A DNA stretch of 64,000 bases from Siphonodentalium dalli (taxonomy: Eukaryota; Mollusca; Scaphopoda; Gadilida; Siphonodentaliidae), in the NCBI GenBank assembly GCA_032622095.1, contig CP136064.1, positions 45,457,573-45,521,572 of the forward strand, given 5' to 3'. The translations under genes were made by a program, and so were the position numbers. The stretch's first letter is position 1. Each line of letters starts with the position of its first letter. The notes below the pieces were generated by a model. It was not told the DNA's origin. It was given only the letters and a program-made list of their open reading frames with translations, and did not search any database. Positions 35,281 to 47,200 of the stretch are shown piece after piece.

Positions 35281-38200
35281 GTGAATTAATATAAATTACG
35301 GTGTCACCAGGGGGTCGGAAAAAATTCCAGGCACGTATGATCATTTTAATTTTTTCCAGCCTCGGACAACCCACCCACCCAATTTCTTCCGTTTTCGGCC
35401 TTTTTTTCCAGGCAATATTGGACACCCACCCTTTTTTTCCGTTTCAGGAATATTTTTCCGGTCAGTTTTGGACACCCACCCCCTAAATAGTTTATTGCGC
35501 GAGATTTTAATAGAACAGTGCATAATGAAGATAACGATACTATTTGAATTTATCATATAAGTGTCATTAATCAAGAAATGTGTCAACATAATCACATTTA
35601 TAGGGTTAGGTAGAGTGCCAAAGTTTTTATTAACATTCATTTTCATAATATATAGTCACATGATCTAGTCACATAATCAAATTGAGTATTCTACAGACTA
35701 CATGGTACAACACATTTAAAGGGGTACTGTACGCCATTTTCAATAAATTCCCGGTGATAACGACGATCTATTATCGATACTATATAGAAATATAAGTAAT
35801 TTGAGTCGAAGATGTATTCTGTAAACGCTCAGGTTAATAGGCTATCTTAAAATTTAATAATTTAAAAGTTAATAATTTAATATAAATTGATTTTATGGCT
35901 CCAGCCATAAAATGGCGTCTCTTAAAATTGGAATTTCCGTGTACAAAACGTAATCAAATTATAATTGAGGGATACTGGATTAATAAAACAATTGCACACA
36001 CGATCGTTTGAAACATTATGCTTATACGGGGAGAAAACCCAAGCCACTCATTGACTAGTGACCATACACTAACTTAAATGAGTATATGGGACTACTAAGC
36101 ATATAATATAATGTTTATTTGATTCATTTGGTTGAAAACTGTACAAAAATTACTCGACAACGACAATTTGTATTTTTGCATTCCGGTAAATTTGCCATCC
36201 GTAACAATACTTCGTACTCAACAGACTTTCAAAAAATGGAAAAGTTGTTACCTTATTCTCCGACTCGGGGATTATAGAAACCAACAACAACATCTTGGGT
36301 ACAGTACCCCTTTAAGATTATTTGATATTTTGATATTTGCTATGTGATATATTGCTTGAACCAAATTGTTTATCAAAACATGTGGAAATACAACTGTTCA
36401 TCCCAGTTCATCCCAGTTTGAAAAATAATGCTAATACCAAACATAACCATGATATACCCGCATGACTCTTCTTGGGGCATCTCAGAAACCAGAACTGAGG
36501 AAACATGTTAAAGCGTGTAATGGCAGGCTGGTAGCCACTGCCTGAAGTAATAGGCTTCGTAATAATTGGGAATAACATTTGGATGGATAGCCCAATCTCA
36601 CTTCTTTTTTGCTCACGATATCAGTGACGATAAAATCTTTGTTACTGTGATTAACATTACAAGCTGATCCACATTAACTTGGAAAACAATTTGAAATTGT
36701 TCAAGCTGGCCCGGCTGGCCTTCAATTTATATGTTAAGATTTTATGTTTTACGTTGTCAAAAGTCTATTTTATTCCATTATTTATTATATCTTTATTTCC
36801 ATGTCACATATGGTCAAGTGTGCTTTCATTTTATTGCTTAGTTTCAGCTGAGTTCTGCATAGTTATTCTTATTTTGTTGTATCAGTAGATGGAATCCTGA
36901 TTAAATTTTATTTTTCCAATAGCGCAGTTTCTTATTCTATCAAGTTGAATTTGGGTTATTGTTGGCCATTGTGCAACTGATCCAACTTCTGATAACCTCT
37001 ATATATAGTATAGCATTGCTATTAACTATATATGACCTGTTTCTGTTCAAAACACATCAAAATAAGACTCAATAGCATAAATGGAAAACAAAATTGGCAC
37101 ATGGAAAAAACTGCTTTTCGGAACCGAGAGACACTCACCCACCCCATCGTACGTGCCTGGAAATTTTGTCCGACAACCCCCCCCCCCCCCCTGGTGTCAC
37201 CTCCCTTTTCTGACACGACGGAATTGTGTGATTTTAAGTGGTATGCATGATTAATCCCCCCCCCCCCCGATAGTCAATACTAACATTCCAAAAGGAAGTA
37301 TATTTAATAGTGGCTAGTTGGATCCGGTTATCCACCTTTCGATTAAATCGGGATACTCGTTTTGAAATATAATCTTGATGGCACGTATTAGATTCAATAC
37401 CGAATCGTTATCTAACTCGTCAGCCCCGATTTCATATTTTGGTATATATAATATTTGGCGTGTTTGGTTGATCTTCGTGTCATTAATCAACAAACTAAAT
37501 TTGAAAGTTATCGGATAACTATAATATTACGAGTTACCCGGACAATAAAATAATCAGTAATCAGTAATCAGAAAGTCAAAAAATGAAATAACTCCGTCAG
37601 AAATGTTCGGACTGAACCCACATTAGAACTTGACCTGTTTGTCCATGCGATAGTTAGTTCATGCCTCCGCACTGATAACTTGACCTATATGTCCATGCGC
37701 TAGTTAGTTCATGCCTCCGCCCTGAAAACTTGACCTGTATGTCCACGCGATAGTTAGTTCGTGCCTCCGCACTGATAACTTGACCTGTATGTCCATGCGA
37801 TAGTTAGTTCATGCCTACGCACTGATAACTTGACCTGTTTGTGCATGCGACAGTTAGTTCATGCCTCCGCACTGATAACTTGATGTGTTTGTCCATGCGA
37901 TAGTTAGTTCATGCCTCCGCACTGATAACTTGACCTGTATGTCCATGCGATAGTTATTTCATGCCTCCGCACTGATAACTTGACCTGTATGTCCATGCGA
38001 TAGTTAGTTCATGCCTCCGCCCTGAGAACTTGACCTGTATGCCCATGCGATAGTTAGTTCATGCCTCCGCACTGATAACTTGACCTGTTTGTGCATGCGA
38101 TAGTTAGTTCATGCCTCCGCACTGATATCTTGACGTGTTTGTCCATGCGATAGTTAGTTCATGCCTACGCACTGATAACTTGACCTGTTTGTGCATGCGA

Positions 38201-41200
38201 CAGTTAGTTCATGCCTCCGCACTGATAACTTGATGTGTTTGTCCATGCGATAGTTATTTCATGCCTCCGCACTGATAACTTGACCTGTATGTCCATGCGA
38301 TAGTTATTTCATGCCTCCGCACTGATAACTTGACCTGTATGTCCATGCGATAGTTAGTTCATGCCTCCGCACTGATAACTTGACCTGTTTGTGCATGCGA
38401 TAGTTAGTTCATGCCTCCGCACTGATATCTTGACGTGTTTGTCCATGCGATAGTTAGTTCATGCCTACGCACTGATAACTTGACCTGTTTGTGCATGCGA
38501 CAGTTAGTTCATGCCTCCGCACTGATAACTTGATGTGTTTGTCCATGCGATAGTTAGTTCATGCCTCCGCACTGATAACTTGACCTGTATGTCCATGCGA
38601 TAGTTATTTCATGCCTCCGCACTGATAACTTGACCTGTATGTCCATGCGACAGTTAGTTCATGCCTCCGCACTGATAACTTGATGTGTTTGTCCATGCGA
38701 TAGTTAGTTCATGCCTCCGCACTGATAACTTGACCTGTATGTCCATGCGATAGTTATTTCATGCCTCCGCACTGATAACTTGACCTGTATGCCCATGCGA
38801 TAGTTAGTTCATGCCTCCGCACTGATAACTTGACCTGTTTGTGCATGCGATAGTGTTTGTCCATGCGATAGTTAGTTCATGTCTCCGCACTGATATCTTG
38901 ACGTGTTTGTCCATGCGATAGTTAGTTCATGCCTACGCACTGATAACTTGACCTGCATGTACATGCGATAGTTAGTTCATGCCTCCGCACTGATAACTTG
39001 ACGTGTTTGTCCATGCGATAGTTAGGTCATGCCTCCGCACTGATAACTTGACCTGTTTGTGCATGCGATAGTTAGTTCATGCCTCCACACTGATAACTTG
39101 ACGTGTTTGTCCATGCGATAGTTAGTTCATACCTCCGCACTGATAACTTGACCTGTTTGTGTATGCGATAGTTAGTTCATGCCTCCGCACTTATAACTTG
39201 ACCTGTGTGTCCATGCGATGGTTAGTTCATGTCTCCGCACTGATAACTTGACCTGTATGTCCATGCGATGGTTAGTTCATGCCTCCGCACTGATAACTTG
39301 ACCTGTATGTCCATGCGATAGTTAGTTCATGCCTCCGCACTGAGAACTTGACCTGTATGTCCACGCGATAGTTAGTTCATGCCTCCGCACTCATAACTTT
39401 ACCTGTATGTCCATGCGATGGTTAGTTCATGCCTCCGCACTGATAACTTGACCTGTATGTCCATGCGATGGTTAGTTCATGCCTCCGCACTGATAACTTG
39501 ACCTGTATGTCCATGCGACATTTAGTTCATTCCTCCGCACTGAGAACTTGACATGTATGTCCATGCGATGGTTAGTTCATGCCTCCGCACTGAGAACTTG
39601 ACCTGTATCTCCATGCAATAGTTAGTTCATGCCTACGCACTGAGAGGAATGTCGACAATCGTGACCCATAACAAACAACAATGGAATATGTACTCTCTTG
39701 GTCACAAGTGTGTATCATATTGTTGTAAAGAGATCACTTCTATTGGACATGCATGCTTTCCTAGTCACCTAATCCAATCAGAGAGGTGGTCGGTTGCCTG
39801 TGTCAGACAGACCAATCTGATCAAGATAATCCCTGTGTTGTGATCTGCCTGCCATCTTGTCTGGTTGTGAGATATACATGAGATGTTTATTGGGCCAAGT
39901 TGTGACATATGTTTGCATTGAATCTGAGGAAACATGAAATTTCAAAGTCTTAAAATATACGTTGGTAGTTTCGAAAGTATCACTTTCATACTTCTTGTTT
40001 AGCAGGTAGGCACACTTGGATACAACTAAAAGTTGTTTATTATTTACATATGTATTATTATTTTTTTAGAAATTTTCGAAATTTGAGGTTCCATATTCCT
40101 TAAGGCACAACCAAATAGTCTATGCTAAAAATTGTGCAATTCGATGTCGTCTCGTGCTCCTTTGTGATTGTTCATCTCTCCACAAATACGGATTGGACCA
40201 AACTGGACTGTTGATATTTTACACATTTTGTGGATTGAATTGGTTTGCATTCAAGTGGAACTCAGCTCGGGTAATTAGTCGCACATTGTTCTTGTTTTCA
40301 GGAATGATGCCCGACGACATAATTGAACTTGACATAAAACTTACTCCGGATGAACTCGCCAGCAGAAGAGAAGGGAATCAATTGTAAATAATTAAATATG
40401 TATTCCTTGAGTAATGTCAGTTTTCGTGGTACACACGAGCCTTTCTGTGATTTAACCCTTTGTATTCCTTGAGTAATGTCCGTTTTCGTGGTACACACGC
40501 GAGCCTTTCTGTGATTTATCCCTTTGTATTCCTTGAGTAATGTCAGTTTTCGTGGTACACACACGATCTGATCTGTGATTTAGCCTTTTCCATACTAAAC
40601 GGATTTTCCATTCCGTTATAAAAGAGTACATTGGAATGGTATGTTAGTCATCTGGGGGAGATTTCGGGGGAAATGGGCAGAACACAGATCATACAAATAC
40701 AGAAGGAAGTCCTTATTATTGTTTGGAAATGTTCAGATAATAAGCTAAAAAACGACATATACAAGTATGGTCGTTTGTTGAACTTATTAACTAAACATTT
40801 CATTCGTCAGTGAGTATTTAGTAAATAAAGGGTTAAGTATGGAGGTTTCACAAACTCACGTTTAACTTTAGCAGTCACGGTTGCAGTTATGACAAAACGT
40901 CACCAAGTTAAGCGCGAATTCTGACTGCAACCGTGAAACCCTAGCCGTCATAACGGTATAGTTTTAATTTCTTCGGTTTGAACCAAAAACCTCTTTTAAA
41001 TATATACAGACACTCAATCAACTGCATGTTGGTTTACTGTGCCATACAGCCATTATATTTGAAACGTACCGACAACCATCATCAATTGACCAAACAGAAT
41101 AGAACAATTCACATTTATTAAATATTAATTAGTCTGAACATCGGCAACATTGTATAGTTAACGGAGGTTATGTATACACATGCACAGATTCTCCACTGAT

Positions 41201-44200
41201 TACCCATTATAGAAAACGTTTTAAAAGAGCTGGTATACTTTCGACAGAATACAGATGGCCGGACAACACCGTCCCGTATGTTATATCTTCAGATTTCGGT
41301 AAGAATATATTTAAGGTTGATTTAGATCAAACCACATCACATTGGAAAATTAAATGACAATCGTCCAGTAATTCTGAACCACCATCTCCGGTTCTCCATA
41401 AATCGGCTATGCATGCACATAAGCTCACCGTGGTTGCTGGACGTGGGTGGGTTATGTTGCTTCAGCTATGACGTTGGTGGGTTATGTTGATTCAGCTATG
41501 ACGTTGGTTGATACTGTCTGCGTTGGTTGTTGCAAACGGACCACAATCAAAGTTGCTTTTCCGGTCGTGTTTCAGCGCAGCCATAATTAGAATAGCGATG
41601 TGTGGTCTTAATGTTTTATATTACAGAAGCAAAGGGTCAATTTTAGGGGTAAGTAAAATTTCTCTCTTAAAGTTTTTTCTCAACGGAATGGTGATTCTGG
41701 ATGGCATGCGCTTAAATTTCAGGGTGGTTATGGAGCTCACACCTTTGAGCATTACTAGAACCCAAGATGGCGTCCAACATGACCGACGTGTTACAAAACA
41801 TGAACTAAGTCAGTTTAATCCGTTTTGTTGGAGAAAACAACTTATATAATGTAGACAAATGTATACATTATCGGGATACTATTACATTGTAATACATTTT
41901 ACAGGAAAAATTGGAACTCCAATAGCAAGATGGCTGCCAAAATGGTGACCTGAATTGGAAGATAGACACATTTTCACTCACATCTTCTATATCCGTTTCT
42001 ACTATATGGAAATGGCGGTGCATTGTAGTTTGTTTTCCTATTATTCGTGTCCTATGATTATTAGGGCAGTGAAATTTGTTGTTCATTTGTTTTCTGCTAC
42101 TTCCAATCCTCAACACAAATATTTTCTTAGAACGTAGTATTTCATCGAAAACTCACTTTCGTTTTCTAATCATATTTTAATATGAAAGATCCGAAGGAGT
42201 TAAGCCAGTGGAGGTAATTACCGAAAAAATGCAATCTCATTAGGGCCTGAAATTATTTATGATGGCAGTCAAAATGGCGGCAAATTTATATAAAAATCTA
42301 TATTTCGTCCCTTTTCGTTTAGAGTGAAGGTTGATGCGTTGGCTAATCTGCATTGGAGATATTACACTTGTTATCTCTTTGGTCTCAGTCCATTTCAGTT
42401 CTTAAACAAATTAATCTTGGTATAACGTGTTTTAGCAATATTCCAATGTGAAACGAACCAGAACTGAGGGAATTAAGCACATGCTAGTATTGCCTAGATA
42501 ATTCAATCTCACTGGTGCTTGAAAATATTGAAAATTTTCGATATCAATATACTGAATCATGACAGTCGAAATGGCGGAAATTGCATCGAACGTGTTAGTT
42601 GGTGACACACACTTGAACCACTTTGTAATAGCTAAAAGTATTGTTCAAGCCTTCTACGACTGAGACATTATTTATGTTTATAAGCAGTGAGACACATATT
42701 GACACTTCTTTATAGAAGCAATGCAGTTCTGGCCCCTGCTCAGGAATCATCAAATAGCTCAAATATTACGGAAATAAAAACAACTATTATGGTCAAAGTT
42801 CAACATAATCTGGCTGTGGGAATGGTATAATATTAGTCGTGATACGATCTATCGACTGAAACAATCAAACAAATACTCAACAGACAATTATGTGTGTGTG
42901 GTAACAGTCTTGTTTATGCTAAATATTGAGAACTACTGACAACCGAGTAATGCTAGGTGGCTAATGATTGCTCACATTTGAGCGCGTTCAAAACATTGAG
43001 ATAGCACCCAACATGATCACCCCATTACCAACCTTCAGTGTAGAACCGACAGAAATCATGCTTCACTTGAACATACAATTTGAGTTTTTGTCTTGAATCT
43101 GCGTTTTATTCTTCTAGGATCTGATACTTCCACCAAATGCATAAATTTGTTGAGTTCTGGGGAGAGTTATTTGCATATCTACGCAGTACGCATGAGTCAA
43201 CACAGAGTTTAGTGTACTGAGTTTGAAAATATAATTTTTAGCATTGCCATGTTATCGAAATAGTGGAGATTGTGTCGAACTGTGGTGATGCTTGTTTCGA
43301 CAGGCCATATATCATTATATAATAGCCTCAAAACCCTGTATATATATACTCATATTGCATCTTCAAAGTTGTCAGCTTTCTCCTGGTAAATTTGTCTTTT
43401 ATCTCTACCTCTATCTCTATCTTCGATAACCGGACGTGCAATAAAATTAAATACCGTCATTTAGTCAGGAAAATGTATATTGCACAGAGATCATGAACAT
43501 TGGTTCAGACATGAAAACAACAAAATCTGTTGTGGTAATCGGCACTGATTAAGTCATAGAAGTTCATTCGCTCCTAAACCCAATTTCTCATTCGGGTATG
43601 TTTTGCGATCACCACCTATCGTTGAGTATTGGAATATACTACCTGGGTGGCGTCATAATTATTATGCCCGATATTGTGACCACAATTGATTTAGCCCACC
43701 GCATTTTGGGATGTGCCATGGGCGAACAACTCATTCATAGACACTGATATCGTAGACTATTCCTGCGTACCTTCAAGTCTATTACTCCGTGATCAGATTT
43801 TCTCCGGAAATATTGATTACAAGCAAGAATTGTCTTGGGCATACTTTGAAATTTCTCAACCGTTAGTAATCGCGGAGTAATCGCCACAGTGATTTATATT
43901 TGTGACCCGCCATATCAAATCCAGTCGTAAGTCGGGATTTGTTTACCCTGTGCCAATGCATTCTCTTATATAAGAGAATGCATTGGCCTAACGAATTTTT
44001 ATCATTTTTTTTAAATAAATGTTTCTTACAATTTTTAGGACATAAAATAAAAAAAAACATCCATTACCCTGCAGGGAGCCCCACACATATATAGAAGCAT
44101 ATAGAAGAGTGTCGATGCTCATGTTTGTCTTGGGCTCTGTATGGGTGAAATTATAAAATTGTTAAAGAATACAAGAAAAAATTATTAAAATTGTAAAAAA

Positions 44201-47200
44201 TGTTAGGCCAATGCATTCTCTTATATATGCGAGGCGACCTGTGGTCGACTCGCATATATAAGAGAATGCATTGGCACAGGGTAAAAAAATCCCGACTTAT
44301 GACTGGATTGATATGGCGGGTCACATTTTGTCTCAACAATCGACTACATGAATATCACAATTTTATATGTTTTGTTGTACATAAAATGTTGTCGCCATAT
44401 TTCAAACTGCTATAGTTTCTAAAGCAGATATCGATATCCATTCAAATGAACCTTCCCATGGAGTCTGCATTCCGGAGTTTATAAAATATTGTGGTTATAT
44501 CGCTATTCGTAATAAATCATAACCAGGACGGTCGAAAATATGACTGCTAAATGATAACAATCCTGATTTTTAACAATGACCTTGACCTTTATACATGACC
44601 TTAACATTTCAAGGTCACCATGGATATATGGAAATGTTGGCCATTACAAGTGTTTCCATAAACCAATGTAAACTTTTAAGTAGTTGTTAAATTTCCAAAT
44701 ACCCGATTATTAGCCATCGTTGCCATGGAAACACAAATTTATAAAATAATTATGTCCCTCCCAATTGGAGTTTTCTAAATAATTATATTCTAATGAACAC
44801 CCCCGTGTACGTGGTATCGCCAAACCCGAGGGTATCGCCAAATCCGAGAAAATGGGAAAGTCATTTTCACGTATATGATATGGGGATATGTTTATTTCTC
44901 ATCGTAAAACAGACAACGAACAACGTATGTGTATGTCCACATGATGCAGGAATATTTATCCACCCGCTGTCAATCAGTTTTCCCAGATCAAACCATTTAA
45001 TATTTTTTTGCGAATTTTTTCAATAGTGTTTTTGCTTTTGCTCACTAAAATTTTCGAGAACATCCACCCACTAGTATAGTTCCTGGACTTCCACGCTGCC
45101 AAAACAAATGCCGGTATATATAGTTGAATCTGTCAATGAAGCATAGGATTGAACAGAATTTAAAAAATCAGTGTCGTTCTCAATATCCGCGCGATATGGA
45201 GTGACCACTGTCGGCACAGAAAGATGTTAACGCCGCAGACGAAGATGTCACCCAAACGCCGATCTTCTGTGCAGTAAATATGCGTAGTGCTTAAGGAGTT
45301 CTGATGAGTCTTCGAGTGTTTTTATGTGTATCTGAGACTGATCAATTGGACTGCGAATGTCATCTGAAATATGAATCCATAACATATTCGAAATATTGTG
45401 TACATATCTATTATGAATGTATTTCCATTGAAATTAATTGAACTTCCATCTCAGCATTCAGATTTGCGATCTCAAAAAGGTGAATGAATGATAACGCGAT
45501 GCCTTGATCACACGCACGTGAATGCTGTCGTTCGCATGCATGCAGCTAATCGGATATTCATTTAGTATTAACATTCTTGGAGTTTGCATAGACCACACAT
45601 GCAGGACGAAACGCTACAACGTATCAACGATTTGTTATAATCATGTTTATTTTACAGACTTTATGACTCGTTCCCATTCGAGTAGACCGTTACGCGACAA
45701 TGAAACCGAATCATCTTATCGAATATATGTATATCTTATAGCTACAAATTATACAATTTTGGCTTTTTTAAGAGACATCAGATAATATTGTGACGATTAT
45801 ATTTTAACCCTAAACATCCGTACACATATGATCACAATGTATCAAGTGTGACACATTTGTGTGTCTTCTCATCTGGGTGTCGATGGGCCTGTCACATCTT
45901 TATTGTGTCTATGTAGCACATGTAGTCAGCTTACCAAGCTACAACATCATGTATAAACAAAATCAGACTCAGCGTTTATTTTCCAATCGTCGGACGTGTT
46001 CGGTATGACAGTCTAAATATTAGTACACAATACATATATGTACATACATATATAATCGTGGCACATGGGGTGGGTGTGTGTTGTGGATTGGGTTTGTTGT
46101 GGCGGGGTATAGGGTGTGGTGGGTTTGGGTTTGTTGTGGCGGGGTATAGGGTGTGGTGGGTTTGGGTTTGTTGTGGCGGGGTATAGGGTGTGTGCATGTG
46201 GCTTTTCTCCTCTCGTGCATTTCGTTGTATGGACGTACGTTGGTGTTGGTTGGTGCGTCAGACTGGGGTATTCGTTCGTAATTACGCGTTGGTTGGGTGG
46301 GGTTTTGATGCAATGTGGACCGGAGTGGCTGGCATTCGGATATAAATGGTGTAACGTATACACAATGTGATTGCAAATACACCATTGAAAGTAATGACAC
46401 AAAGCAATTAACAGTTACACGTAGGAACCCAGAATGGTCCTTAGGTTATCGATTTACCATGTGGGTACATACAAACTATATATACAACATACGTACTGCT
46501 ATTGGTAATAAACACTTCACTGTGGAACACGTTTATACTGTCCTGATTGGTATGTACACATGTAATTACACTATGGTTTATAACTGTTCTAATTTAGCTC
46601 TAGGACCACATTCAGTGGGCATAATAGTTACACTATGTTATCATATAGGTTGCATATACTGCAATTGATATGTATGTTTAACCGAAATGAATCTTATATT
46701 ATCAGGGTATCCGTCTGAGCAAGCATTTCTGAGTTTGGTTTATGGTTCTAACCAAAATATTGATGGATGTTCAGCGTCACGGTGACTTTCAATTCGTATT
46801 GTTCGCAGATTCAGTTTTCGGCTTGTTAAGTTCTAGAATTATTATTTTTCACTTATTTTGAAGAAAAAAATAATATCGCTCAGACTTTCACACAACAATC
46901 TAAATGAAATTGTGCATAAATCTCCATCATCATGTGAACTATTAGGTGAGCTCATCGTACGGGATATACATGTGTTTTTGTTTTGGTAGATTCAAATTTA
47001 CATTTGTACATAACAATCATGACAGTATAAACGTGTTCCATGGTGAAGTGTTTATTACCAATAGCAGTACGTATGTTGTATATATAGTATGTATATACCC
47101 ACATGGTAAATCGATAACCTACGGTCCATTCTGGTTCCTTCATGTAGCTGTTAATTGCTTTGTGTCATTACTTTCAATGGTGTATTGGTAATCGCATTGT

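Noticed and set aside
37626-39645. CRISPR-like regularly spaced repeats
   Set aside because: Units are contiguous 50-bp tandem copies without unique spacers, in a eukaryotic intron.
41628-41649. Microexon-like segment (ttacag...gtaagt) in intron 3
   Set aside because: Its 22 nt would break the phase match between astacin exons 3 and 4, and nothing in the family is expected there.
46094-46205. Telomere-like gggttt strings
   Set aside because: The unit is 37 bp with ttgttgtggcggggtatagg, not a simple telomeric hexamer array.
46013-46402. 129- and 126-residue Pro/Thr/His-rich minus-strand ORFs
   Set aside because: Produced by 37-bp tandem units in the foldback arm; two frames give equally long 'proteins'.
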